A DNA stretch of 64,000 nt from Corynebacterium lactis (GTDB taxonomy: Bacteria; Actinomycetota; Actinomycetes; Mycobacteriales; Mycobacteriaceae). Location: positions 124,001 to 188,000 of the forward strand of contig NZ_ULHE01000002.1 of assembly GCF_900519355.1 (NCBI RefSeq), in the 5' to 3' direction. This document shows positions 32,817 to 41,937 of the stretch, in pieces (the stretch's first letter is position 1; every line of letters begins with the position of its first letter). The position numbers were made by a program, and so were the translations under genes. A model generated the notes under the pieces. The model saw only the letters and a program-made list of their open reading frames with translations, was not told the DNA's origin and did no database searches.

Positions 32817-35717
32817 GTGTCCGACCGCAACGGATCGAGCAGAGGCTCAAGCGGTGGCCTAAGTAACGGCCCAGGCAGTGGCTCAGGCAGTGGCTCGAGC
32901 ACGGCATCGATTGGCAGCGCCATGTTGGCGGTAGATAACGCCCGTGACCAGGTGAAATGGGAGGCCGATGTCGTGTTGAACGACGGCGGTATCGCGACCC
33001 TGCGCCCGGTCACGGCCTTCGACCGCACTGAGCTCCGCAACTTCTACGCGCGCGTGTCGGAGCGTTCGAAGTACCTCCGCTTTTTTGGCACGCACCCGGA
33101 GTTGACCGACGAGGACCTTCGGGATTGGTTAGGAGCCGATGGGCGCGACCGCGTCACTCTGGTCGTGGTGGAGCGCTCCCGCATCGTCGGCGTGGCAACG
33201 TACCGCCTGGTAGAGCAGTTTTTGCCGGAGCGCATCGCCGATGTTGCCTTCCTTGTCCAGGATTCGCACCACGGCCGCGGCGTCGGCAACATTCTCCTTG
33301 AGCACCTCGCCGAGGTCGGCCGCGAGCGCGGCATCGCCCGCTTCACCGCCGAGATGCTGCCGAAGAACCGCCAGATGGTGCAGACCTTCCTTCGCGCCGG
33401 CTACTCGGTCGCCCCGGAGCTTGCCGACGGCTTCATTGCCGTCGACTTTTCCATCGCGGCGTCGCCGGTGTCGCGGGAGGTCATGGAGCGCCGTGAACTG
33501 CGCGCCGAGGCCAACTCGCTGCGGCGCCTGCTCAATCCGCGCTCGATTGTCGTGGTGGATTTCGGCGACGCTGCCGGCGGCACCGATCAGGTCGTGCGTT
33601 CCCTGTGGGACTCCGGATACGGCGGTGACCTGCATGTTGTGCACGTTGACAGTCACGGTAACGCAGGTGATGGTCACGACGGAGGCGATGGCCACCGCAT
33701 GGCGGCGGCGCTCGATCATCTAGGCCGTTCGGGTAGCGAGGGCGGCTCGGACCCGAGCGTTGATCTCGTCATCATCCCGCAGACGCCGAACCTGTTCGAA
33801 GGCCTCGACGAGGTCATGGGTGCCGCGGCCCGCCGGGGAGCCTACGGCGTGATTGTTCTGGCGAGCAACGAGAGCCCGGCGATGTCGTCGGAAAGCGCGA
33901 AGCGCCTGGTAGAGGTGGCGCGGGACTGGGGGCTGCGCGCGCTGGGGCCTGCGGCGCTCGGCGTGATCAATACGGGCGGGGTCGGCCCAGACGGGCAGGA
34001 CGTCCAGGATGGTACAGTGCGGCTGAACGTGACGCCCGCGCCGATGCCCCGGTCCGGCCCGGTCGGCGTGTTCGCGCAGTCGGCGGGGGTCGCCTCCGTG
34101 ATGGCCGCGCAGGTGCTGCGGCACGGGACGGGGATCAGCAGTTTTGTCGGCGCGGGGCTGTTCGCGGACGTGACGGGCAACGACGTCATGCAGTACTGGA
34201 GCGACGACGAGCGTACCCACGTGTGCCTGCTTTCTTTGGATACGGTGGGCAATCCCCGCAAGTTCTTCCGGGTGCTGCGCAGGCTCGCCCTGGTCAAGCA
34301 CGTGATTGTGTTCCTGCCCTCGCGCGCGCTGCAGCAGGCTCGCCACTACGACAACGCCGAACTCGTGCAGATCGGCGCCGATGGCATCGACGAGGTCATT
34401 CGTGGCACCGGCGCGATGGTGGTGTCGCGGCGCGAGACCATGTTCAACGTCGCGCAGATCCTGGAGCGACAGCCGGTTCCTCCCGGGAACCGTGTTGCGG
34501 TGATCTCGAATTCCTCCGGGCTGCTGCGGCAGATGGAGCAATCCGCGCGGCGGTTTGGCCTGGTTCCGACCGCTATCGGGCTGCAGCCAGATTCGGACGG
34601 AACCGTCGCCGCCATTGACCGTGCAGTAGCCGACGTGCTCGGAGATGAGGGGGTCCCCGCGCGGGGCCGAGCCCGCGTCGATGCCGTCGTCGTCGCCGTG
34701 GTGGAGGCGGGCGAGCCACTGCTTGCCGACGCCGCCGACGTCCTCACCCGCCACGCCACGGCGGGAGCCGGCGTGCCTGTGGTCGCGAGCCTGGTTGGGT
34801 TCGGCGACGTGCCCTCGGCGCAGCATGCGGGCGACCTGCCCATCATTGACAACTACGCCGACGCCCTGGAGGCTCTGGGCCTGATCGTCCAGACGCAGCG
34901 ACGCCGAGAGCTCGCCCGGCCCAGCCCCTCGGACGAGCTGCCTGCAATCGGCGAGGACGCCCGGAAGCGCGCTTTTGCCGCCGTCGACGAGATTCTGGGG
35001 TCCGCACCGGAGGGCCGTTGGGCCACCGACGCCGAGGCAACGGATATCTTGGCCGCCTACGGCATCACCGTGGAGCCCTGGCGCCCGGTCTGTGACGAGG
35101 AGGAGGCAATCGCCGCCGCCGAGGAGCTCGGCTGGGACGTGGTGCTGAAGTCCACCAATCGCGTGTTCAAGGGGCGCCCGGAGTTGCCGAGCGTCATTCG
35201 CCACATCAGCTCTCCGCAAGAAATGCGCCTGGCGTGGAAGAAGTTGATGGCCATGGCGCGCGAGGTGGGGCTCGACCCCGACGGCGACATCGGCGCTGTA
35301 CAGCCCGTCGTTCAGGCGACTGTGCCCTCCGGCACCACGCTGACGCTGTCCGCCGTCGAGGACGCGACGCTCGGGCCCGTGACGTCGGCAGGCATCGCGG
35401 GGTTGGCCTCCGAGGTGCTGGGCGACGTCTCCTATGCCACGTCGCCTCTGCGCAGGTCGGACGCGCATCGCATGCTCACAGGTCTGCGGTCGGCGGCACT
35501 GCTCACCGGCGGCCTGGGCCTGCCCGCGGCCGACCTCGCCGGGGTAGAGGAGGTCCTGATGCGCCTGTCCGCGCTTGCCGACGATATCCCCGCCATCGTC
35601 GAGGTCGAGCTCTATCCCGTCGTCGTGGCTGAGCATTCCTCTGCGGTGGTGGGGGCGAGGCTCCGCGTGGCGCCACTGTCCGCCACACGCGATCCCTCGG
35701 CGCGGTCGCTGGCGTAA
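32817..35717 (+). CDS. GNAT acetyltransferase fused to degenerate acyl-CoA ligase (Pat-type)
   Basis: A 966-residue fusion. Residues about 50-205 form a GNAT domain (IATLRPVTAFDRTELRNFYA, acetyl-CoA loop DSHHGRGVGNILLEH). From about 238 to the end it follows ADP-forming acetate-CoA ligases: CoA-binding domain, ligase domain (GPVGVFAQSAGVASVM) and ATP-grasp domain (about 715-966). The ligase part looks dead. The SHTG loop holding the phospho-His is absent, and the ATP-grasp HKSDxGGV-like segment reads FKGRPELPSV. Similar fusions in Salmonella (Pat) and Streptomyces (PatA) acetylate acetyl-CoA synthetase, the degenerate part sensing acetyl-CoA. The Ser/Gly-rich leader (SSRGSSGGLSNGPGSGSG) looks disordered. 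GTG 32817 has AGGAGG eight bases upstream. AcuC follows 22 bp later. Confidence 0.87.
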   Translation: MSDRNGSSRGSSGGLSNGPGSGSGSGSSTASIGSAMLAVDNARDQVKWEADVVLNDGGIATLRPVTAFDRTELRNFYARVSERSKYLRFFGTHPELTDEDLRDWLGADGRDRVTLVVVERSRIVGVATYRLVEQFLPERIADVAFLVQDSHHGRGVGNILLEHLAEVGRERGIARFTAEMLPKNRQMVQTFLRAGYSVAPELADGFIAVDFSIAASPVSREVMERRELRAEANSLRRLLNPRSIVVVDFGDAAGGTDQVVRSLWDSGYGGDLHVVHVDSHGNAGDGHDGGDGHRMAAALDHLGRSGSEGGSDPSVDLVIIPQTPNLFEGLDEVMGAAARRGAYGVIVLASNESPAMSSESAKRLVEVARDWGLRALGPAALGVINTGGVGPDGQDVQDGTVRLNVTPAPMPRSGPVGVFAQSAGVASVMAAQVLRHGTGISSFVGAGLFADVTGNDVMQYWSDDERTHVCLLSLDTVGNPRKFFRVLRRLALVKHVIVFLPSRALQQARHYDNAELVQIGADGIDEVIRGTGAMVVSRRETMFNVAQILERQPVPPGNRVAVISNSSGLLRQMEQSARRFGLVPTAIGLQPDSDGTVAAIDRAVADVLGDEGVPARGRARVDAVVVAVVEAGEPLLADAADVLTRHATAGAGVPVVASLVGFGDVPSAQHAGDLPIIDNYADALEALGLIVQTQRRRELARPSPSDELPAIGEDARKRAFAAVDEILGSAPEGRWATDAEATDILAAYGITVEPWRPVCDEEEAIAAAEELGWDVVLKSTNRVFKGRPELPSVIRHISSPQEMRLAWKKLMAMAREVGLDPDGDIGAVQPVVQATVPSGTTLTLSAVEDATLGPVTSAGIAGLASEVLGDVSYATSPLRRSDAHRMLTGLRSAALLTGGLGLPAADLAGVEEVLMRLSALADDIPAIVEVELYPVVVAEHSSAVVGARLRVAPLSATRDPSARSLA

Positions 35718-35739
35718 GAGGAGCAAGAGGAGTTTCGGA

Positions 35740-36921
35740 ATGACTGATTCGCAGCGAACCCCGCAGCGCCCCGGGCGGCCCCTTCTCGTTGACGGGACCG
35801 ACATCTACCAGTACGAACTCGGTCGCGATCACCCGATGGGGCCTGATCGGGTGAGTGTGGCGCTCGGGCTCGCGGACCACTTTGGGGTGCTCGGCCAGTT
35901 CGACCATGAGCGCCCGCCCGCACTGTCGCCGACGTTGACCGATGAGATGTTGGGTCTGGTGCACACCGGCGAGTACGTCGCCGCCGCGCGCCGGAACGCG
36001 CCCAGCGCCGAGTTTGGGCTCGGCACGGAGGACAATCCGATCGTCGCCGGGCTTCCCGACGCTGCCGCGGCCATCGTCTCCGGCACCGTTGCAGCGGCGC
36101 GTGCCGTGTGGGAGGGGCGTGCCCCACGGGCTGCGCACTTGGCGGGAGGGTTGCATCACGCGTTCCCCGAGCGTATGGCCGGTTTTTGTATGTATAACGA
36201 CGCCGCTGTCGCCATCCGTTGGTTGCTTGAGCACGGCGGCGCGAGACGCATCGCCTACATCGACCTGGACGCACACCACGGAGACGGCGTCGAGCGCATT
36301 TTCTGGGACGATCCCCGCGTGCTGACCATCTCCGTCCACGAGTCCGGCCTCTATCTTTTCCCCGGCACCGGCTTCGCCAGCGACATCGGGGGCGTGGAGG
36401 CGGCGGGCACCGCCGTGAACATTGCGCTGCCGCGCGACACCGATGACCACACCTGGCTGCAGGTTATCCACGCCACCATCCCGCCGCTGCTGCAGAAGTT
36501 TCGTCCCGAGCTGATCGTCAGCCAACACGGCGCCGATCCTCACCGTGCTGATCCCCTCGCTGACCTGCAGGTCAGCATTGATGCGATGGGCGTGGCCTAC
36601 CGCTCCATGTCCTCGTGGGCACGCCAGTACGCGGGTGGCAAGTGGGTTGCGCTGGGTGGCGGCGGGTACAACCGGGACTCGGTCGCGCGGGCGTGGACGC
36701 ACGTGCTCGCCGCCGTCGCGGGTGTGGATCTGCCCGCCGATGCCACGATGCCGACGAACTGGGGCCACGCACCGACGCGCACGCTTGGCGACGAGGGCGT
36801 CGATGCCGATGTCCTGGCATTCGATCCGAACCGCATCATGGCAGAGCGCCCGCATCCGGCTCTGGTGCAGACCTCCCGGGCCGTCTTCCCGTACTGGGGC
36901 TTGCCAGCGTACGGGGCGTAA
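35740..36921 (+). CDS. acuC: AcuC-like protein deacetylase (zinc, class I HDAC fold)
   Basis: Hydrolyses acetyl-lysine on proteins; in Bacillus AcuC reactivates acetyl-CoA synthetase. 393 residues, with every catalytic feature visible: the His pair in HLAGGLHHAFPERMAGF, zinc ligands Asp and His in AYIDLDAHHGDGVE, Asp in IVSQHGADPHRADPL and the transition-state Tyr in LGGGGYNRDSVARAW. ATG 35740 follows the Pat gene with AGAGGAGTTTCGGA ahead, so both are one operon that writes and erases the same mark. Sir2 at 1130 could share substrates. Confidence 0.92.
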   Translation: MTDSQRTPQRPGRPLLVDGTDIYQYELGRDHPMGPDRVSVALGLADHFGVLGQFDHERPPALSPTLTDEMLGLVHTGEYVAAARRNAPSAEFGLGTEDNPIVAGLPDAAAAIVSGTVAAARAVWEGRAPRAAHLAGGLHHAFPERMAGFCMYNDAAVAIRWLLEHGGARRIAYIDLDAHHGDGVERIFWDDPRVLTISVHESGLYLFPGTGFASDIGGVEAAGTAVNIALPRDTDDHTWLQVIHATIPPLLQKFRPELIVSQHGADPHRADPLADLQVSIDAMGVAYRSMSSWARQYAGGKWVALGGGGYNRDSVARAWTHVLAAVAGVDLPADATMPTNWGHAPTRTLGDEGVDADVLAFDPNRIMAERPHPALVQTSRAVFPYWGLPAYGA

Positions 36922-36949
36922 TCTCCGAGGGGCCTACTACTTGGTTCTC

Positions 36950-37734
36950 CTACCTCGGTGGCATCCGCAGCGCCCCGTCGAGGCGGATCGTCTCGCCGTT
37001 CAAGTAGTCGTTGTCGATGATGGACTCGGCCAACTTCGCGTATTCCTCCGGTCGCGCCAACCGCGCCGGGAACTGCACAATCTTCGCCAGGTGCTCGCGG
37101 AATTCCTCCGTGATCTGCTGCATCATTGGGGTCTCCACGACGCCGGGCGCAATGGCGTTGACGCGAATCCCGAGCCCCGCCAGGTCCCTCGCCGCCGTGA
37201 TCGACAGAGCATGCACCGCGCCCTTCGACGCCGAGTAGGCGGCCTGGCCAACCTGCCCCTCGAAAGCTGCGACGGAGGCCGTGTTGATGATGGCGCCCCG
37301 CTGCCCGTCCCCGTCCGGGTCGATCGGCTCCTGCTGCGCCATCGCCGCCGCCGCGGCCGTCATGACGTGGAAGGTCCCGTTCAGGTTCACGTTCAGCACC
37401 GTCGCGAACAGGCCCGGGTCGTGCGGGCCCTTACGTCCCACTATGCGTGCCGACGGCGCGATACCGGCGCAGTTGACCGCAACGCGCAGCGGCGCATCCG
37501 GGGCCGCCTCCTGCGCGGCGGCGACACCTGCGGACACCTGCTCGTAATCGGTGACGTCGACGGCGGCATAGGTGACGCCGGGGACGCGGGAGGCGTCGTC
37601 AAGCGAGTCGATGGAGCGGGCGAGGTCGAAGGCAGTGACGCGCACGCCGTGGCTGGCGAGCATACGGGCGGTGGCGGCGCCGAGGCCGGACGCGCACCGG
37701 TGACGATGGCGGAGATGGTGTGGTCTAGCTGCAT
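36950..37734 (-). CDS. SDR 3-hydroxyacyl-CoA dehydrogenase-like, frameshifted at the N-terminus
   Basis: Short-chain dehydrogenase resembling HSD10-type 3-hydroxy-2-methylacyl-CoA dehydrogenases. The main frame covers residues from RMLASHGVRVTAFDLARS onwards, with NCAG-like VNCAGIAPSA, the catalytic Tyr and Lys in YSASKGAVHALS, and APGVVETPMM. The true start is ATG 37734 (MQLDHTISAIVTG) in another frame. Restoring one G at about 37694-37696 would give the standard TGGASGLGAATAR nucleotide loop. Either a sequencing error beside CGCGC or a real inactivation. It follows the acyl-CoA dehydrogenase gene by about 35 bp on the same strand, so co-transcription is likely. Confidence 0.85.
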
Positions 37735-37769
37735 GTTTGGCTCCTGATGCGGATGAGGGGGTGGCTGAA

Positions 37770-38978
37770 TTACACGAACGCGGACTGGCCGGTGACGGCG
37801 CGGCCGACGATGAGGGAGTTGATTTCGTAGGTGCCCTCGTAGGTGTAGAGGACCTCGGCGTCGGCCATCATCTTGGACAGGTCGAAGTCGGTGAGGATGC
37901 CGTTTCCGCCGCCGATGTTGCGCCCGGCGGCTGCGGATTCGCGGGCGAAGCGGGTGGCCGTGGCCTTCGCGAGCGCGGCGTAGGGCATCTGTAGGTTGCC
38001 CTGTTCCTGCAGATGGGCGACTTGGGCGAGCATCGCCAGGGATGCGGTGGCGTTGCCGAGGATGCGCACCAGTGCCTCCTGAATTAGCTGGAACCCGGCC
38101 AGCGGCTTGCCGAACTGCGTGCGGGTCACGGCGTACTCGCGGGCCTTGTCGAAGATGCCGAGCTGCAGGCCGGCCGCCTGCCAGCCGACCCATGCGCGAG
38201 AGTTGCACAGGTACTCGTTAGTGTTGGCGAAGGACGCCGCGCCAGGGATGAGATTCTCGGCGGGGATGGCCACGTTGTCGAAGACCATGTCCGCGTTCTG
38301 CATGATGCGCAGTCCCATCTTGCGGCTGATCTTCGAGGTGGAACAGCCCTCGCGGTCGAGTTCCACGATGAAGCCCTTGATCTTGTTGTCGGCGGTGTCG
38401 CGGGCGAAGACGATGGCGAAGTCCGCGATGGTTCCGGCGCCGATCCAGCGCTTTTCGCCGTTGATGACCCAGCCGTCGTCGGTGCGCGTGGCGGTGGTGG
38501 AGAGGCCACCGGCGATGTCGGAGCCGCTGTCCGGCTCGGTGAGGGCGAAGCAGCCGAGGTCGGTGAATTGGCGCAGGCCCGGTAGCCAGCGCTGCTTTTG
38601 TTCTTCAGAGCCGAGGGCGTTAATCAGGCCGACGATCAGCTCGTTGTGGATGCCGACGAGGGCGGACAGGGACACGTCTGCGCGGGTCACCTCGGCGTAG
38701 ACGAGGCCGCGGAAGAGGCGGGAGGTATCGGAGAGCTCGACCTCGCCGAGCCCGTGAGCTGCGAGTTTGGGCAGCAGGTCGCGGGGGAGCTCTTCGCGGT
38801 CCCAGTACTCGCCGACGACGGGGCGGATCTCAGTCTGCAGGAACTCGTGGATCGCCTGCAGTCGCTCGCGCTCGGCGGGGACAAGTTGCTCGGCGACTTC
38901 CAGAATGTCCGCGTGGGGAAAGGGGATGTTCTCCAGGGCGGCGCCCTGTGGGTGGTTGCTGTTCAGGATCGGTGGCAT
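37770..38978 (-). CDS. Acyl-CoA dehydrogenase (glutaryl-CoA dehydrogenase-like)
   Basis: FAD enzyme making the alpha,beta double bond in an acyl-CoA. 402 residues with the complete fold: CFALTEPDSGSDIAGGLSTTA, INGEKRWIGAGTIADF, SRAWVGWQAAGLQLG, RTQFGKPLAGFQLIQEAL and the catalytic Glu segment YTYEGTYEINSLIVGRAVTG. The YEGTYxIN-LIVGR form recalls glutaryl-CoA dehydrogenases, but the substrate is open; neighbours point to branched-chain or short-chain acyl-CoA. ATG 38978 starts the conserved part, and the open frame upstream crosses the operator. A TetR operator at 38994-39017 lies directly before it. Confidence 0.9.
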   Translation of the reverse strand: MPPILNSNHPQGAALENIPFPHADILEVAEQLVPAERERLQAIHEFLQTEIRPVVGEYWDREELPRDLLPKLAAHGLGEVELSDTSRLFRGLVYAEVTRADVSLSALVGIHNELIVGLINALGSEEQKQRWLPGLRQFTDLGCFALTEPDSGSDIAGGLSTTATRTDDGWVINGEKRWIGAGTIADFAIVFARDTADNKIKGFIVELDREGCSTSKISRKMGLRIMQNADMVFDNVAIPAENLIPGAASFANTNEYLCNSRAWVGWQAAGLQLGIFDKAREYAVTRTQFGKPLAGFQLIQEALVRILGNATASLAMLAQVAHLQEQGNLQMPYAALAKATATRFARESAAAGRNIGGGNGILTDFDLSKMMADAEVLYTYEGTYEINSLIVGRAVTGQSAFV

Positions 38979-38993
38979 GGCATGGTCCTCACT

Positions 38994-39017
38994 GTACGAT
39001 TTGCGACAATATCGTAC
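38994..39017. promoter_or_regulatory. Predicted TetR operator between acyl-CoA dehydrogenase and tetR
   Basis: Inverted repeat GTACGAT-N10-ATCGTAC, 24 bp, in the divergent region of the acyl-CoA dehydrogenase gene and tetR. A sister 24-bp site lies at 39853-39876. Both probably bind the TetR protein encoded at 39185. Confidence 0.65.
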
Positions 39018-39025
39018 TGTCAGAA

Positions 39026-39041
39026 TGTGGCACAGGTCACT
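39026..39041. promoter_or_regulatory. Weak GlxR-like site upstream of tetR
   Basis: TGTGGCACAGGTCACT matches TGTGA-N6-TCACA at 8 of 10 positions. It is near the TetR operator, and so could add catabolite control to the acyl-CoA genes. Confidence 0.3.
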
Positions 39042-39184
39042 AAAGAAATCAAGTTTTGTAAACAAAATTCCTTTCGGTGTTGCTGGTGGGCCTGTGGGGT
39101 CTGGCTGGCCTTGTTCGGGCTTTGTCTGGGCTTGCTGGCGGAAACCTGGTCAACCAGTTTCAAGGGGAATTAGAGTGAGGTGCT

Positions 39185-39766
39185 ATGGGAGCTCGGCAGG
39201 AAAACTTCACCCCGCGCCAGCAGGCGCTTTTCGACGCATTGATGCGCGACGTCCTGGATGAGGGTTTCGCTGAATTCACCGTGGATGCGGCGGCGAAGAG
39301 GTATCGCTGTTCGAAATCGACGATGTACTCGCTCGGGCGTAACCGCGATGAGATTCTGCGCGGTGTCATCGTGGAATTCTTCCGAGAGGTTGCCCGGCAA
39401 ACCGAGCCCATCTGGGTAGAAGATGGCGTGGATCTGCCCTGCGTAGAGGTGCTGGAGGCGTACTTTTCCGCAATCGCTCGGGCTCTTGAGCCGGCCGGTG
39501 AGACGTTCATGCGTGACCTACTCACGGAGCCGGTGGCCCAGGAGGTGTACTCGGTCAATACCGCCGCTGCGGTGAAGGTTGTCGACCGGATCTTGAGTGC
39601 AGGGGTTGAGTCTGGCGAATTCTCTATTGAGTCTGTCGGCTTTGTCTCTCGGCTTATCCAGCGAAGTTTGCAGGATATTCAGAGCGGTGTCTACCTGGAC
39701 GTATTGCCGAACGCACGGGCGTATGCCGCGTTTGGCGAACTGGTTATTCGTGGGCTTGAGCGCTAG
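39185..39766 (+). CDS. TetR-family regulator of acyl-CoA genes
   Basis: 193 residues. The helix-turn-helix lies in LFDALMRDVLDEGFAEFTVDAAAKRYRCSKSTMYSLGRNRDEIL in parts (about 14-60), where the recognition helix is RCSKSTMYSLG. The rest is a helical ligand-binding domain. ATG 39185 has GTGAGG five bases before it. It is divergent from the acyl-CoA dehydrogenase operon and followed by the acyl-CoA synthetase gene, and both intergenic regions carry the same 24-bp operator. It is inferred to be the local repressor responding to an acyl-CoA. Confidence 0.88.
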   Translation: MGARQENFTPRQQALFDALMRDVLDEGFAEFTVDAAAKRYRCSKSTMYSLGRNRDEILRGVIVEFFREVARQTEPIWVEDGVDLPCVEVLEAYFSAIARALEPAGETFMRDLLTEPVAQEVYSVNTAAAVKVVDRILSAGVESGEFSIESVGFVSRLIQRSLQDIQSGVYLDVLPNARAYAAFGELVIRGLER

Positions 39767-39852
39767 TTTGAGGGCTTGCGACACCCCCATTCATTTACCC
39801 CCAAAAATAAAATTTTCAGCGGGTTGGCGGCGGGTGTAGTGCGCAGGGTTCA

Positions 39853-39876
39853 GTACGTTTTTGCACGTAATCGTAC
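39853..39876. promoter_or_regulatory. Second predicted TetR operator, upstream of acyl-CoA synthetase
   Basis: A 24-bp site with ends GTACG and CGTAC, matching the 38994-39017 site at 17 of 24 positions. It is about 200 bp before the synthetase ATG. Confidence 0.6.
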
Positions 39877-39914
39877 AGTTGCCCCTTGCTGTGTGCGGGG
39901 TGGGACGTTCGGGG

Positions 39915-39925
39915 CGTCGGCAAGC
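39915..39925 (+). repeat. Intergenic copy of the dispersed word CGTCGGCAAGC
   Basis: One of 19 exact copies in the window and the only one outside a gene. Others on the plus strand: 268, 1927, 6107, 9500, 11862, 27826, 31353, 54263, 56080. Reverse copies (GCTTGCCGACG): 6509, 9974, 22499, 27469, 33419, 34721, 35573, 61304, 62409. Numbers are left ends. The base after the word is usually G. Confidence 0.85.
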
Positions 39926-40076
39926 GGGGTGGGAAAGCTGGCGAAAACCTATTTTTGAGTGCGAAAGAAGCGGCTACATTGAATGTGAGACCTGGGTCAC
40001 ATTTGTGAACTTTCGTGGAGGCGAGAGGTCGTGGGCCAGGGACAACCCCGTCGCACCACAGTTAAGGAATCCCAGG

Positions 40077-41809
40077 ATGACAACGGTAACCGAGCAATTC
40101 CGCGCCGCCCGAGACCTGCTGGTCCAGCACCGGGAGGACTACGAGGCTGCCCGCGAGGCCTTCCAGTGGCCACGCTTTTCCCACTTCAACTTCGCGCTCG
40201 ACTGGTTCGACCACTTCGCTGCAGACCCGGCCACCGCCGACAGGCCAGCTCTGGTCATCACCGAGATCGATGGTACCTCGACGCGACGAACCTTCGCAGA
40301 GCTGTCCAGGCGCTCGGACCAGGTGGCGAACTGGTTGCTGGGGCTCGGCGCGCGCGTGGCGACCGCGTCATGCTGATGCTTAACAACCAGGTCGAACTGT
40401 GGGAATCCATGCTTGCCTGCATCAAGGCGGGCCTGGTTCTCAATCCGGCCACGGCGATGCTCGGCACCGCTGACCTGCAGGATCGCGTCGAGCGCGCCGA
40501 GGTGCGCTGGGTCATTGTCAACCCGGACGATGCCACCAAGTTCCAGGGCGTCGACGCCGACATCACTATCATCCAGACCGGCGAGGGGGAGGAGCCGGCG
40601 CAGGACGCGCACCCGACGATCTTCTACCGCGAGTCGTTCTCGGCGTCGGGGGACTTCACCCCGCAGCAGGAGACGGCCGCGGACGAGACGCTGCTGCTGT
40701 ACTTCACCTCCGGGACGACGTCGAAGGCGAAGCTCGTCGAGCACACGCATACCTCGTACCCCGTCGGACACCTGACCACCATGTACTGGATCGGCCTGGA
40801 GCCCGGCGACGTGCATCTGAACGTCGCGGCGCCCGGCTGGGCCAAGCACGCCTGGTCCAACTTCTTCGCGCCGTGGATCGCGGGGGCGACGATCTTCCTG
40901 TACAACTACACGCGTTTCGACGCCGCCGCGCTCATGGACAAGATGGACGAAGAGGGCGTAACCAGCTTCTGCGCGCCTCCGACCGTGTGGCGCATGCTGG
41001 TGCAGGCGGATCTGGGGCGGCTGAAGACCCCGCCGAAGAAGTTGGTCGCCGCCGGCGAGCCACTGAACCCGGAGTTGATCAATACCGTGGAGAAGGCGTG
41101 GAAGACCTCCATCCGCGACGGCTTCGGCCAGACCGAGTCCAGCGTGCAGATCGCTAATACGCCTGGTCAGAAGGTCAAGCCCGGTTCTATGGGGCGCCCA
41201 TTGCCCGGCATGGACATCGTGTTGATCGACCCCGCCACCGGCGAGATCGGCGACACCGGCGAGATCTGCCTGAACCTCGACCCTCGCCCGGTCGGCCTGA
41301 CTCCGGGCTACTACGGCGCGCCCGAGAAGAATGAGGAGGTCTTCGCCGACGGTTATTACCACTCGGGAGACATCGCCGAGCGCGACGCCGACGGCTACAT
41401 CTCCTACATTGGGCGCGCCGACGACGTCTTCAAGGCGTCGGACTACCGTCTGTCGCCGTTTGAGTTGGAATCAGTTGTGATTGAGCACCCGGCCGTGGCC
41501 GAGGTGGCAGTTGTGCCCTCGCCGGATCCGATCCGTCTGGCGGTGCCGAAGGCGTACGTCGCGCTGGTTGCGTCCGCCGAGCCGTCCGCCGAGGTCGCGG
41601 AGTCGATTCTCAAGTACTGCCACGACAACCTGGCGCCCTACAAGCGGATCCGGCGCCTGGAGTTCTACGAACTGCCGAAGACCGTGTCCGGCAAGATTCG
41701 CCGCGTCGACCTGCGCAAACGCGAGGGCGAGATCCACGCCTCCGATGGGGGCGAGACCAAGGCCTCGACCGAGTATGCGGATACCGACTTCCCGGGCCTG
41801 AAGGGGTAG
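40077..41809 (+). CDS. Medium-chain-type acyl-CoA synthetase, frameshifted
   Basis: Adenylate-forming enzyme that activates a carboxylic acid with ATP and CoA. The first frame starts at ATG 40077 (MTTVTEQFRAARDLLVQH, AAGGA ahead) and runs to RRSDQVANWLLGLGAR. The second frame resumes with RGDRVMLMLNNQVELWESM. One missing base in the GCGCGCGCG tract at about 40350-40357 explains the break; with one C added the text reads GLGARRGDRVML as in relatives. The rest is intact: the P-loop YFTSGTTSKAKLVEH, GWAKHAWSNFFAPWIAGA, DGFGQTESS, YHSGDIAERDADGY and the C-terminal Lys of KTVSGKIRRVDL. About 577 residues when repaired. Likely controlled by TetR. Confidence 0.87.
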
Positions 41810-41842
41810 GTCGGCAGGGGGGGGGCAAAGGGGTCCGCAAAG

Positions 41843-41910
41843 TTTTTGCCAGGATTTTGTAGGAAGTAACGCAGTTTTCCCGCCTACTTCCTACAAAATC
41901 CTGGCAAAAA
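41843..41910. terminator. Long perfect hairpin between convergent genes
   Basis: Arms 41843-41868 and 41885-41910 are perfect 26-bp reverse complements beginning TTTTTGCCAGGATTTTG, with a 16-nt loop. Each strand ends the stem with a T run, so it can stop transcription both ways between the synthetase and echA. Confidence 0.85.
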
Positions 41911-41937
41911 TGTGAATCGAAAGCCCCTACACGCCCC

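Larger units (their letters stand above)
39767..40076. other. Regulatory region of the acyl-CoA synthetase gene
   Basis: About 310 bp holding the TetR operator, the CGTCGGCAAGC copy and, at 39983-40001, TGTGA-N8-TCACA, a palindrome too widely spaced for GlxR. No gene is seen. Confidence 0.5.

Noticed and set aside
33720..35804. A 694-codon minus-strand frame
   Set aside because: Antisense of the Pat-type fusion, whose domains are clear on the plus strand.
37441..38208. A 255-codon minus-strand frame spanning SDR and acyl-CoA dehydrogenase
   Set aside because: Only its last part (MQLDHTISAIVTG) is real coding sequence, the N-terminus of the SDR. The rest is a shadow of the dehydrogenase.
39983..40001. 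GlxR site before the acyl-CoA synthetase
   Set aside because: TGTGA and TCACA are separated by 8 bases instead of 6, so it does not fit the known site.
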